Notes under the pieces: generated by a model
The model's database searches: none
Told to the model about the DNA's origin: nothing
The model's input: only the letters and a program-made list of their open reading frames with translations
Assembly: GCA_026168455.1 (NCBI GenBank)
Contig: CM047431.1
Span: 46,999,466-47,063,465 of the forward strand
Length of the DNA: 64,000 bases
DNA from: Theocolax elegans
Taxonomy: Eukaryota; Arthropoda; Insecta; Hymenoptera; Cerocephalidae
Direction: 5' to 3'
In this document: in pieces, positions 23,715 to 34,401 of the stretch
How positions within the stretch are numbered: position 1 is the first letter of the stretch
Layout of the letters: every line of letters starts with the position of its first letter
Made by a program: the position numbers and the translations under genes

Positions 23715-25180
23715 CTAGCCAAAAACGCTCGCTTAGCTCGCGATTAAAACAAGGTTTGGGCGAAATATTGAAACAAAATACAATATCGAAAAAAAATGTA
23801 ATAGAAGAATCTCAAAATTATAAAGAAGAATTAAAAACAAAGATACTGTAAAAATAAGTATTGACAGAAAACGAAAACAAGAAATAGACAACAAAAATAA
23901 TATTGAAGACAAAAATATTAATATATTAAAACAAGGTTTTAAAATAAAAAATATCCAGGAAATCCAGTAATTAGTAGCATCATCCCGAAATACCTTATAA
24001 ATTCCCGAAATATCCTGGAAATTCCACAATTAGTGAAGTCATTCCAAAATATCTCAGAAATTTCCGAAATATCCTGGAAATCCCGTAATTAGTAGAGTTA
24101 TCCAGAAATACCTCAGAAATTCCCGAAAGTTGCAGGCAATCTCGTAATTGGTAGAGTCATCGCGAATTTCCTCAGAAATTCCCGAAATATCCAGGAAATC
24201 CCTTATTTAGTAGAGTTATCCAGAAATAACTCAGAAATTCCCGAAATATCCAGGAAATCCTGTAATTTGTTTAGTCATCCCGAAATACCTCAGCAATTCC
24301 CGAAATATCCAGGAAATCCCGAAATTGGTAGCGTCATCCCGAAATAAATCAGAAATTCCCGAAATATCCAGATAATTCCGTTATTATTGGTGTTATTCCG
24401 AATTTCCTCAGAAATTCCCGAAAGGACCAGGAAATTCCGTAATTGGTAGAGTCATCACGAATTTCCTCAGAAATTCCCGAAATATCCAGGAAATCCCGTA
24501 ATTTGTATAGTCATCCCGAAATAGCTCAAAAATTCCCGAAAGATCCTGGAAATCCCGTAATTATTAGTCGTCCCGAATTTTTTCAGAAATTCCCGAAATA
24601 TCCAGAAAATCCCGTTGTTATTGGTGTTATCCCAATTTCCTCAGAAATTCCCGAAATATCCTGGAAATCCCGTAATTAGTAGAGTTATCCCGAATTTCCT
24701 CCGAAATTCCCGAAAGATCTAGGAACTGGTTGTCATAATTCCAGGGACACATAAAGTCTAAAAAAGATAATGTTTATTTATATAATTATTTACAGTAAAA
24801 TGGGAATTCACAGAAAAATGCTTATTTTAGATATATTTCTAAATATAATTTGTTATTAATATTACAAATAATATATATTAATTATAATTTTTTAATACAT
24901 ACAGTTTACACCTGGCACCACGACAATTAATTGTTGACAACAAAATTAATTATCGGTTGTGCAATTGTAATAATTAATGGTAAAATGCATGTATAAAAAG
25001 TTGTACGTACGTACGTACGCGGACTACTGAAACTTCCAAGCCAAAAAACTAATAAAAAACGACTCTTTAAAAAATTTGTAATAGTGGTAAATTTACCCTC
25101 GTATCAATGCGATCACAATGGACTCATAAAAAATGACATTCACTAAATATTTTTTACAGTATAAGGGGTTTTTTACAGAA
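23715..25180 (-). mobile_element. Second Helitron-like element, minus orientation
   Basis: On the minus strand the 3' end reads GCGAGCGTTTTTGGCTAG followed by T, at 23718-23715. This parallels the GCGAG...CTAG|T end of the larger Helitron. Internally, minus-strand sequence at about 24990-25150 resembles that element's 5' part: a TTTTTTATTAGTTTT segment, a block of CGTACGTACGTAC, and TGTGATCGCA. Like the larger copy it holds a minisatellite. The 5' boundary is not resolved and 25180 is an estimate. Confidence 0.55.
23950..24725. repeat. Minisatellite, ~59-bp unit, about 13 copies
   Basis: Units contain GAAATCCCGTAATTAGTAGA, GTCATCCCGAAATACCTC and AGAAATTCCCGAAATATCCA with point changes between copies. 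A 78-codon ORF at 24443-24679 with repeated SSEIPEIS is a translation of the array. The array lies inside the second Helitron-like element. Confidence 0.9.
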
Positions 25181-25494
25181 AAATTCACAATTTCACTTAT
25201 AAAATTTTAATATTATGTAGATGTATTAATATATTTATTAATTGATGAAAATATAAAAACTTGAGCAGAATGTTTGAAAATTACTATAGAATATTGAAAG
25301 ACCCATTGTTTAAAAGGTGGTATATCGACGATACATATATATATAGATAGAAAATTTGTTTGAAAAAGTATATCTAAATGTTTTGGATAAATATCGCAGT
25401 GCCAGCATGGTAAATCGTCTAACAAAAATGTGATTCTCAATTTTTATAAAATAATTCTGAACAGAGATTATATACACGAACACACGAACCTCAC
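25180..25494. other. AT-rich DNA, nothing recognised
   Basis: No coding or RNA feature recognised. A 75-codon minus-strand ORF at 25213-25440 has no domain character. Confidence 0.4.
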
Positions 25495-25702
25495 ACTCAG
25501 AAAAATGGTTTCTTAATGCAAGCAGATTTCTTTTGAAATATACGCCAGAAAGAGATCCACGTAATGTTAAATGATTCTTCTGTTATTAAAATGAATTTCC
25601 TCTTACGTCAATTAGCTTAGGATTATTTCGTGAAACAAGAAACATAGTCCTTTAAATTTCAGAAGAATTCCGCTTACATCAAGAAATCATTCTTGTGAGA
25701 GC
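25495..25702. mobile_element. Small MITE with CTCAGAAAAATG-type ends
   Basis: The left CTCAGAAAAATGGTTTCTTA followed by ATGCAAGC pairs with the right end, whose reverse complement is CTCACAAGAATGATTTCTTG followed by ATGTAAGC. That is a 28-bp imperfect terminal inverted repeat. It is about 208 bp with no ORF. The ends resemble the CACTCAGAGAAATG element at 60377-61657. Confidence 0.55.
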
Positions 25703-25729
25703 AGCATGAATCAACACAACATTCGGCTA

Positions 25730-26920
25730 ATTTTAATTCAACGTTTCTCTTAAAACGAGCAAATCATCACGCAGTTGATCATTCAGTATTGTTTTAAAAA
25801 ATCTAGAGCAATTAAGTACGAAAAAAAAGAAGAGGAAGGAAAGTGACGTAAATAAAAAGTAGATAATCGCGAGAGAGAAAACAAGTATGGTCGATCCGTG
25901 AATGCAAGTAGCAATAAGCTTGGCGAGGTCGCGTTGGGACAAGAACATTGCACGGATTAGCGGTGGACACTGGCGACACTTCCGGGTGATTAGGCTGATT
26001 CCGCGGCGCCGTAAGCCGCTCCGCTTACAATTCCCTAGCTCCCGGTCTGCAGAGTCGCCGGAATAACGGAGTTCGTAGAAGCGCACCAAAGGCTCCCATT
26101 TGCACCGACGTGTACCGAGGCTCCGCGGATTTGTCGGGAATGCCGGCGCGTGTTTCCGAGAGCCTGATACACGTACACCCCCATACCTCTCTCTGTGTAT
26201 ACGTGTGCGAGCTCAAAACTCACCGACGTAGTCGACAAGTTCGAGATGCGTCGATATTTCCCGGTGTATATATATATATATGATTATCCAATCACTTGTA
26301 CAAGATGTTTACCATAATTAATTGTATAATGTAATTAACGGAGATGGAGAAAATTTAGAACATTGACTTTTCACTTTGCAAAGAGTTGTTCGTGTATACA
26401 TATATATGTGTATGTGTGTGTATTAAAATATAGCGAAAATTAATAAAATAAAGGAGAAGTTAATTCTCGTCGACACGTATAACGTTTATTTCGCGTAACT
26501 CTCCTTCGGTTACGTTCTTATCCCCTGGTGGGAGATTTGATCATTGTTGGTTGGTCCTAGTCCTCCACTTTACTCTTAACTCAACGTGTGCTCTACGCGT
26601 GTACATATAGGTGTATACTTACACGAGTTGCATAAACGTAGTTGTGTGTATTAGGCGACGAGTCTTCATGGGCTTTAGAGATTTTAGTCAGTTATAACTC
26701 TGACACTGTGAAAGCCTGGGACGAAATTTAAGTTTGATTAAGGAGATTCCGACAACTCACCTTGAGAGACAGATATTCCACGCAGTCGTACACAGGAGTA
26801 ACGCCGATGTTCTAATTTTCGAAAAGTTAATATCCAACGTATTATCAATTAATTCAATTTTTAATCGTCAATCAATCTCTTACTGTAAATTCGATATTAC
26901 CGTCCCGCGTGAAAATGTTT
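25730..26920. other. CpG-containing GC-richer island; possible regulatory or untranslated exon region
   Basis: From about 25900 to 26250 the sequence is much richer in GC and CpG than its surroundings and has open frames on several strands. The longest, minus 25733-26089 (118 codons), ends in a hydrophobic Phe/Leu-rich stretch but matches nothing I recognise. TATATATATA at 26268 and TG repeats near 26405 follow. It may be a promoter, enhancer or 5' UTR of a nearby gene. I cannot assign an exon. Confidence 0.35.
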
Positions 26921-27680
26921 AACTGGCAATAAAGACTATGCAGTACTCGACGCTATTCCAGACCAGAAGAATAATACCAAACTATATTCCCTCTTCTAGA
27001 AACTTTATCATATTCTAAAATGACAATTCACCATTTTACAATGATTTTTTATGATCGAACGATGATTATTAAAATCATCGTAAATTGACTATAAACTGAT
27101 CGTATATATATAAAGGAGATAAATACATTATAACCTAAGTGATAGCAAAATTTTCATAACTATATAGATACAAGGAATTACAAAAAGAAAAATACGTTAA
27201 AAAATGTATCGTCTAAATCATAAAAATTTATTTTGCAATTGACAAGGTTTAATAACTGACAAGACATATAAGAAAGGAAGAGATTGATATGTATCCCAAA
27301 AAGAGTCGCACGATATTAGTCGCGGGTTATTAAATGTTAATTTAATATTCGTTATAAATTATCTTTCAATTAGACCACCTCAATGCATTTTAGTATATTA
27401 ATTAAATACATTTTATCTATTTTTTATTATCCACTTTGTTTGCAGTTTAACTTTATTATTATCTCATAATAAAACAATACCTACCTCGTGCTTTGATTGT
27501 TGACGCTCTCCATCTTCTTATTGAATCTTAATTTTTATGTCGATCTGAAGGATGCCAATGGGAAAAAAAAATATTTACGCTCATCAGCTGCGTATAAATT
27601 CGAGTAGCGGTGTCTTTATTTTCCTAATTAGCATTTAAAATTTTGACTACGTGATCAATCTTGACTTATAATTTTTAAAC
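26920..27680. other. AT-rich DNA, nothing recognised
   Basis: No supported feature seen before the tandem hammerhead-bearing unit. Confidence 0.4.
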
Positions 27681-27765
27681 GTAAATTCATTGTTTAAGTT
27701 TATTTGATGTAGGAATTAATTTATAATCTTTTTGTCAAGTGATTTTGTCTTGTGATTTAATAAAT

Positions 27766-27810
27766 CAGCCTGATGAGGTCGGCGTACCAAGCCAACGAAA
27801 CGTCGCTTAT
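27766..27810 (+). ncRNA. Hammerhead-ribozyme-like motif, copy 1
   Basis: The core CTGATGAG (27770-27777) is followed by a stem GTCGGC/GCCAAC with a 7-nt loop (one C-A mismatch), then GAAACGTC with the expected cleavage point after C804 of 27804. The minimal, loopless helix III (ACGT) is typical of Penelope-type hammerheads. Compared with the textbook core there is one extra G before helix II. The flanking AATCAGC and GCTTATC could form helix I imperfectly. Confidence 0.5.
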
Positions 27811-28140
27811 CAAAAACAGAATTTTTTGGGAAATTTCATCCTTTTTTTCTATTGGCCTCCTTCAGATCGATATAAAAGTTAACATTAAACAAAATATTTA
27901 TACCAATATCATAATCATTTCATCGTGTCACTCTATGATTATAATACTAGTCAAAATATGACGAGGTTTATCGTTATAAAAATTATAACAAACAGTTGAA
28001 TCGATAATTGAACATTTTCTTAGTGCAGAGATAATTATTATTATTATCAATAGATAGCCACGCTATTGTTAAACTTGATTACCAGACTTTTGCCAGTCCA
28101 ATATTTTTACACGGAATATAGAAAACATTTGTTATGTTTT

Positions 28141-28245
28141 TTTTATTATTATTTTAACGTCGCTCTTTTTATGCTCTCAATTCGGTGGTAATCAGCGACG
28201 GAGGTCATACGATGTCTTTGTTAAGAAAGCAATTTAATAATAATT
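28141..28245 (-). repeat. SINE 3' fragment (copy A)
   Basis: Contains the SINE body TTAACGTCGCTCTTTTTATG, ATCAGCGACGGAGGTCATAC and GATGTCTTTG, in the orientation with its A/T tail to the left. It matches the full copies at 44463-44678 and 58962-59171 but lacks the tRNA head. It is part of the tandem unit. Confidence 0.75.
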
Positions 28246-28357
28246 TTATTTGTAATATTTATTTATTTTAATTTATTATTTTATTTTATTTTATTTGTAA
28301 TATTTTGTTATTTACAGGTGTGGTTAAAAAATTTTTTTATTCTCAATTTGAAAAATC

Positions 28358-28399
28358 GTGCAACGTTTCGTCCACTGGTTTGCGGACCTCTTCAGGCAC
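28358..28399 (-). ncRNA. Hammerhead-ribozyme-like motif, antisense
   Basis: On the minus strand: GTGC, CTGAAGAG, a GTCC/GGAC helix II with a 10-nt loop, GAAACGTT and GCAC. GTGC/GCAC forms a perfect helix I. CTGAAGAG fits the CUGANGA consensus, where position 7 is variable. It shares the one-G insertion before helix II with the other copies. It lies between the two tandem units in opposite orientation. Confidence 0.55.
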
Positions 28400-28551
28400 T
28401 TCGAAAAACAAAGTATACGTTTCAAATTTTACTCCATTGTAAGGTAACGTCTAAGTGAATAATCAAGTAAATTCATTGTTTAAGTTTATTTGATGTAGGA
28501 ATTAATTTATAATCTTTTTGTCAAGTGATTTTGTCTTGTGATTTAATAAAT

Positions 28552-28596
28552 CAGCCTGATGAGGTCGGCGTACCAAGCCAACGAAACGTCGCTTAT
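28552..28596 (+). ncRNA. Hammerhead-ribozyme-like motif, copy 2
   Basis: Identical in the core to the motif 786 bp upstream, as expected for the tandem duplication. See that entry for the helices. Two in-phase copies would release an RNA of one unit length if cleavage occurred. Confidence 0.5.
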
Positions 28597-28763
28597 CAAA
28601 AACAGAATTTTTTGGGAAATTTCATCCTTTTTTTCTATTGGCCTCCTTCAGATCGATATAAAAGTTAACATTAAACAAAATATTTATACCAATATCATAA
28701 TCATTTCATCGTGTCACTCTATGATTATAATACTAGTCAAAATATGACGAGGTTTATCGTTAT

Positions 28764-28868
28764 AATTTATTATTATTTTAACGTCGCTCTTTTTATGCTC
28801 TCAATTCGGTGGTAATCAGCGACGGAGGTCATACGATGTCTTTGTTAAGAAAGCAATTTAATAATAAT
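28764..28868 (-). repeat. SINE 3' fragment (copy B)
   Basis: Duplicate of copy A carried along in the tandem unit. Same body sequence and no tRNA head. Confidence 0.75.
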
Positions 28869-28969
28869 TTTATTTGTAATAATTTATTTTATTTTAATTT
28901 ATTTATTTTATTTTATTTTATTTGTAATATTTTGTTATTTACAGGTGTGGTTAAAAAATTATTTTATGA

Positions 28970-30182
28970 CTTTCTTAATTATACGACGAATAAAAATACG
29001 AGAAATATGTAAGATAAATATAATTCCTACATGTACTGATGTAATAATATTTCGCGAGATGGTAAATTTAGTTGTTTTGTTAGTTTTCTATCGATCGACG
29101 ATGTCAACGAGAATAAATTTTATACTATGTTAGAACAGAAAACGATGCCCACGAGGATAAAAGCGTTGTTAAATCTCTGGAAACGCATAGCTAATCGTTT
29201 AATTTAAAATTCACGAAACATTTCATTTCCAGAAAGCATACATCTTGGGGAAATGTGAGGTATACCTTCAAAGTTTCATTTTTAATATAGAGTATAAGAT
29301 ATACATGCAGTTTTTTTGACGCGTTTAAATATAATGTCAATACATTTCGCAGATGTTCTTTTCTTATAAATTACATTTTAGAAGTATAACACCACGACCG
29401 CGCTCACAAAAACGAATAAATTGTGTATTGCTAAAAAAATAAGTTTTTTCTTTATTTTTGAATAAAAGTAATAAAACTTACTGGCTTGTTCTCCATCGAT
29501 CTAACAATAATATTAAACAATAAAGTAGTGGAGAGCGAAATATATCTGTATCACATCTATATAATGTACATAATCAATTTTCAAGATTACAACGACTCAA
29601 GATTGTCTAATATCTCGAATGAATTGCAAAAAGTGAAGAATATATCGATAATTATTTATAAAAAACAGGTGTTCAATCGAATCTTTTCCACTAATAGATT
29701 TTACTTTTAGATTATTGTATTCTACACATGTATTTCATAAGGACTGTATCCATAAACTTTCGAAATTATATATGCATATAATGATTAATTCTGTGCAAAC
29801 ATAAGCATTCATTTATGTATTAGTTAATTGGCAGCGGTTTTTTTTATACGTAAATGCTGTTTTCAAGTTCAATACGCGTGAAAAATCATTCGGTAATCAT
29901 TTCCAAATCTCCGAATGCGTTTGGGCACTGTGTTTATTTTCACGTATTCAAATAAAAAAATGTCCAATTAGTTAGCTTCATCGTAAATTATAATGCTTCA
30001 TTTGTAGAACGCCGGAGAAAAATTTATCGGCGTTCGATATGTAGCTAAACTGTATAAGTATAATCCTTAAAATTCCATATAATTAACGATTATGTTATTT
30101 CTTTATACATTTAACATCTGAAGTAATGGGCGTATCAATTAAAAATATAATTATACCTACGATATTATTATAATGATTTTGC

Positions 30183-30224
<42 letters not shown>

Positions 30225-30575
30225 CGATATTTGCTTCACTTTGGCAGGTGCGAATATTGCGTAAAAACATCGTATTTCATAATTTAACAGTAACACCCAT
30301 AAACATTAATATAAAATAATAAGTATACAAATGTACATATATATATATTTATATATATTTATATATATATATATATATATAAACTCCGTTAATTCAAGTG
30401 CGAAAAAAATATATTGTTATTCACATTCGGTTAGTATAGTCGAGACACAGACAGGAAATTACGTTAATAGAATTTATTAATACATTATGAGCGTGTATCA
30501 GGTATTAATTTTAATGAACTAAATGTTATTTGATAATCAATATTAATAAATGTATGAATTATTTTCTTTGTTATA
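28970..30575. other. AT-rich DNA with (TA)n tracts, no gene recognised
   Basis: Contains (AT)n at about 30187-30220 and 30340-30382. Short ORFs are low complexity. Nothing else is supported until the candidate exon. Confidence 0.45.
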
Positions 30576-30576
30576 G

Positions 30577-30632
30577 ACTGAGAACGACTACAAATCAATA
30601 GAGAATTCGCCTCACGCGGAAAGTAAAGCAAG
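30577..30632 (+). CDS. Candidate 56-nt internal exon of an unknown host gene
   Basis: The sequence is bounded by a pyrimidine-rich acceptor (TTTTCTTTGTTATAG) and a consensus-like donor (AAG then GTACGTT). Of the three plus-strand frames only the first is open, encoding TENDYKSIENSPHAESKA plus two bases of the next codon; the other two have stops. The composition is distinctly less AT-rich than the flanks and the peptide is hydrophilic, like a cytoplasmic linker. I do not recognise the protein. No neighbouring exon could be tied to it, so it may belong to a gene with very long introns, or be chance. Confidence 0.4.
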
Positions 30633-30708
30633 GTACGTTCAGTTTAAATTTTTACTAAAAATTATTGTAAAATTATTATTAAAATATATATCGACATATT
30701 CAATACGT

Positions 30709-31290
30709 GAAGACGTCGAAGCTAGTGATTTTACCGACATATAGGAGTGACCGTTTTTAATTTTTACCTTCAACTACAAAAGTTCATAAGGAATTTCGGC
30801 ACCAGAGCGCTGTTCTACACAGTAATATAAGTAATTCGTCAAATTTTCGTCGCGTTCCATTGAGTATTTACGAAGATTTCAAATTTAGGAAGAATAGTGC
30901 GAAACTATAATTTTTGTGCAGCATAACTTGATTATTGTGAATTACAGTTTCGCACTATTCTTCCTAAATTTGCACCAAAATTTGACAAGTAACTTGTAGT
31001 ACCGTATAAAATGGGGCTCTAGTGCCAAAATTCCCCAAAACCTGCTTTGGTTATTGATAAAAATTAAAAACGACACTTATTCAGGCTTGCTCAAGTTATG
31101 TTCAAAATTACAGTTTCATACTATTCTTTGTAAATACTCAATGAATTTGCACCAAAATTTGACAAGTACTTATATTATTGTGTAGAATGGGGTTGGTCCC
31201 AAAATTCCTCATAAATTTTTTGAGTTAAAGATAAAAATTAAAAATCGTCGTTCCTATCTATATGTCGGTAAAATTGCTAACTTCGACGTT
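30709..31290. mobile_element. Fold-back element with AACGTCGAAG-type ends
   Basis: The left end AGACGTCGAAGCTAGTGATT followed by TTACCGACATATAG is mirrored by TATATGTCGGTAAAATTGCTA followed by ACTTCGACGTT at the right. Further inward, TTCGCACTATTCTTCC and its complement lie near the centre (about 30885-30965). The element is about 580 bp with no ORF. A partial relative is at 37519-37725. Confidence 0.75.
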
Positions 31291-31439
31291 AATCTTAATA
31301 TTGAAAATTGTTAACCATATTTTTATTCTCAATTTCGGAACAATATTATTCACAATAAATTGTTTGAAAACGATGTGTCGTTGGAACGATGTTAATTTTC
31401 ATTCGATTATACACAAATATTATATAATATTGCTTTAGA

Positions 31440-31627
31440 CCAGCCAGTGTTAAAATTAAAAAAGCTATTCAATATTAACAATTAATCATTTATCCAAAAA
31501 ATTTTAAATAAAAGTTAATAATAATATATATTGTTTAAAAAGTTAAGCAATGCTTAAATTGTTATGAAAAAAATGATTAATTGTTCATATTGAATATCTT
31601 TTTTTCAATTTTAACATTGGTGGTTCC
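31440..31627. mobile_element. Small palindromic MITE
   Basis: The left TGTTAAAATTAAAAAAGCTA followed by TTCAATATTAACAATTAATC is mirrored on the right by GATTAATTGTTCATATTGAA and TTTTTTTCAATTTTAACA. The arms are about 50 bp and the total length is about 185 bp. Confidence 0.65.
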
Positions 31628-32286
31628 CTTTAACGAATTCGATAATCTTACTTATGTTATATAAAAATATGTTACATTTTACAACAGATGTACGTGCCCG
31701 TGCAGTATGTAGGTTATAGTCATTATAATTTACAAAATACAAAATTATATTCGCTTTTATATATACGTGTACATTTATTTAGCGTATCGATTATTCGTTG
31801 AAAATTTAATAAAAAAATAATTTGACCACGTTGTAAATAACACCAAATGTATTTTAGTATTCGTAATAAATTAAATTTCACCGAGTGATGCGCTCCCAAT
31901 GTTTGGTTTTTTTTAACTATTTTTGTTAAAATTTTTTATGCACGGAGAAAAATGGGTTCTACTAAAAATGATAATGTTATTGAGTATAATCGACAGAAAC
32001 AGAGTTGGCAAAAAAGTTGGATACATAATACTCTACACCTCGAAAAGAAATGCTTTTTTTTAGATTTTCGACGATTATTGGTGAATTTATGATAGAATTA
32101 GTATAAAATATAATATAATACAGTAAAAATTTAATCAAATTAAGAAAGCTAATAATACTATGAAAATATAGATTTTGCACAAAAGAAAGTTTGACTAAAA
32201 TTTTTGTGAATTAGTGCACATTGGTGAATTAATAAATAGTCAATTGTTAAGGGTCAATAATAAATAAATCCAATTTATTTATTTAA
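31628..32286. other. AT-rich DNA; isolated CACGGAGAAAAAT terminus
   Basis: No gene. A lone transposon-end-like CACGGAGAAAAATGGGTTC near 31938 has no partner nearby and is probably a relic of the CACTGAG/CACGGAG group. Confidence 0.4.
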
Positions 32287-32335
32287 GTGCAAAACGTTTC
32301 GTCTGCCAGGTTCGCAGACAGACCTCTTCCGGTGC
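32287..32335 (-). ncRNA. Degenerate hammerhead-like motif
   Basis: On the minus strand: CACCGGAAGAG, helix II GTCTG/CAGAC with a 13-nt loop, then GAAACGTTTTGCAC. The arrangement matches the two motif types near 28 kb, including the extra G before helix II, but the CUGA part reads CGGA, which should abolish activity. Confidence 0.4.
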
Positions 32336-32466
32336 TGAATTTATTGGACAAAATTATAAATATACTATAACGTGTACGGATTTCGAGTGTCGGCGCAGGT
32401 AGGCCCCTGGGTTATCGGCGACGATCGTCGATAGAACCAAGTCGACTAGCCGGGATAATTGCGAAT

Positions 32467-32530
32467 ATGGTAGCGAGTGGTGAGGCTTCTGCCTCGCGTT
32501 CCCGGGATCGTGGGTTCGCGCCCCGATACC
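32467..32530 (+). repeat. tRNA-like pol III promoter block (SINE head or tRNA relic)
   Basis: TGGTAGCGAGTGG resembles an A box and GGGTTCGCGCC a B box, about 34 bp apart. GGTA at the start and TACC at the end could pair. The cloverleaf is incomplete, so I treat it as a tRNA-derived repeat rather than a tRNA gene. Confidence 0.45.
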
Positions 32531-33018
32531 TTCGTTGATTTTTTATTCCTCATATTCAATCCGTACCTCGTTACAATACATATATCAACTTTTATAATAA
32601 TTGTGAATTTAAAATTAAATTTTACCTCAATATTGAATATAATGTTACATCCCAAGTTAATTTTTATGTTATTTTCATTGCAAATTAATGATGTTTAATA
32701 CGAATAAAAAGTGTTTCTCTTATATATATATATCTTTGGACGACTTCGGAAACTCATATTATTGACAAATTACACATTCTTATGTGTTACTTTGAATTTC
32801 ATCTATAATTTTTTCAGAACTGGGTCTATAAATCTATTTGAAATTTGAATATTCAAGAAAGAAACTGTTTGTTTATTTAAATATGTTAATCCTATAATAA
32901 GTAAACTGCACAAAAATCAATTGAATCAAATTGTTGGAAATCAAAAATTCACCGTAAAACAAAAAAGTATCACAAAATATTCACCATGTAGTTTCTGAGA
33001 TAGGGCTGTATATATATA
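32531..33018. other. AT-rich DNA, nothing recognised
   Basis: Short AT-derived ORFs only, plus a brief (TA)n tract near 32721. Confidence 0.4.
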
Positions 33019-34345
33019 CATTAAAAAAAGTATTTCTTTACTATAAATGAATATATTCATTTAAACAGTGATCAAATTTGGACATTTACTGTAAATACAA
33101 CGAAGTTTCTAATAACGAATATTTCTTAACTATAAAGAAATATTATTTCAAGTGTACATTTCTTTATAATAAAGAAATCATTCAGTAAAAAAATTTGCAT
33201 TGAAAATACGAAGTTAACCTTAAATAGTTAATTAGTTAAATAATATATACAAGTAAAATTAGAATATTTTGGTTTTTAATATTTGATTCATATATAAAAA
33301 CGATAATTTTAATTTACCGCCGCGACATAGAGAGTTTGTATACGTTACGAGTTAGTAGTGCGAGAGAAAATAAGATAACTTCGAACTGTTTATCTCCCCT
33401 CTCTCTCAAACTTATTCGTGAGTGTAGAATCGCTGCTCTTTCACGCTACGCTTGCTCAGTCACACTACGCGTAACAGTTGACCGTTTTGAGTTGAATCTT
33501 ACCAGTTGAAAATAAAGCGACCCAGTAATGCATAATTTCGACTGAATGCATAAAAAATGGAAAAGGTCGTTACGTACATTAAAATAAATAAAGTATTGTA
33601 TAAATCTGGGTATGCTCTTTTACTACATTATAGAAATGACCTTCCTGTTATTGCGGTTGTTACTCAAATAGTTGTAAGTTGCAAAAATGCAATCTATTTT
33701 ATATACAAAATCTGTAAAACTATTTGTTATTTAGATCATATCAAAGCTTATGAAGTTAAACTTCCACAAAATGCGCAAAAAGAATTATTATTTGAAGTAA
33801 ATGTAAAAAAATTTATACGACCATTCAAAATTCATATAACTGGCGAGGGTATACAAATTGTATGCAGAAGAGATGTAGATTCTGTTTAATAAAATAAAGT
33901 GTTATTGTCATGATTTTTTTAATTATTTATTAATTATTAATGCGATTAATATATCGTTATTTATTAGGCTACTGCTAAAAAAATATGTTTTTTTAATTAT
34001 TATTTAATATAGGTTATCTATTGTGCTTATGAAAATTTTACAAAAGACTATTGGGCTATTTTCTATCAAGGATCATAAATACATCATTAATTAATTTAAT
34101 TTATTGACAACATAAATAAATAACGATATATAAATATTAAATCAATTAAAAGAATACATCACTCGTACAAATGAATATTTCGTAACTATTAAGAAATAAA
34201 GAAATATTCATTGTGCAAATAAATCAATCGCTTTCAAGTGTTAGATTCAATAACTATAAAGTCAGAAGTATTTATCCGTATTTAAAGTCACGTTTCTTTA
34301 CTGGTAATGCGCCGACTTTATAGTAAAGAAATACTTTTTTCAGTG
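33019..34345 (+). mobile_element. Deleted CACTG-family transposon with TA target duplication
   Basis: The ends CATTAAAAAAAGTATTTCTT and (complement of the right end) CACTGAAAAAAGTATTTCTT continue as TACTATAAA in both, giving about 29-bp terminal inverted repeats. Both are flanked by TA (33017-33018 and 34346-34347). Subterminal TTTCTTTATA...AAGAAA palindromes occur on both sides. The interior has a GC-richer 200-bp block (33310-33520) and one ORF resembling the C-terminal part of the large CACTG transposase. Confidence 0.75.
33557..33889 (+). pseudogene. C-terminal remnant of a CACTG-type transposase, 110 codons
   Basis: The ORF's middle part can be lined up by eye with the last ~130 residues of the 828-aa transposase. 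SGYALLLHYRNDLPVIAVV faces NSILVLFSSSGPIFKMVHQ, and CYLDHIKAYEVK faces SFFDEHLQAFKIF. The spacing and hydrophobic pattern agree, but identity is low. The catalytic core and zinc fingers are absent, so it cannot act as a transposase by itself. It could still be translated and bind or interfere, but I regard it as a deletion product. It lies between the TIRs of the 33.0-34.3 kb element. Confidence 0.5.
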
Positions 34346-34401
34346 TACTCACACATACATATTTATAGTTACTGTAAATTGTATTTTTTCGTAATTTAAT
34401 T

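Larger units (their letters stand above)
27683..28966 (+). mobile_element. Tandem duplicated unit with hammerhead-like motif (Penelope/retrozyme-like)
   Basis: Segment 27683-27985 recurs nearly identically at 28469-28765 (786-bp shift), and similarity continues through the SINE-tail segment and the ATTTACAGGTGTGGTTAAAAA block to about 28340 and 28966. The second copy lacks about 200 bp and the first has a ~120-bp insertion before the next unit. Each copy starts near a hammerhead-like core. Direct repeats with hammerhead motifs are known from Penelope-like elements and retrozymes. No reverse transcriptase or GIY-YIG ORF is present, so this would be a non-autonomous remnant. Confidence 0.55.

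Noticed and set aside
23328..24029. Minus-strand ORFs with hydrophobic stretches that look like membrane proteins
   Set aside because: Phe/Ile/Leu/Tyr-rich translation of AT-rich DNA, no supporting signals.
24443..24679. 78-codon ORF with repeated SSEIPEIS
   Set aside because: It is simply the 59-bp minisatellite read through in an open frame.
25733..26238. Overlapping minus-strand ORFs of 63-118 codons
   Set aside because: No recognisable domain, no consistent splice context, and several frames open because of local GC content.
27773..27961. Two identical 62-codon ORFs (also 28559-28747)
   Set aside because: Identity comes from the tandem duplication; the ORF starts inside the hammerhead-like motif, so a protein is unlikely.
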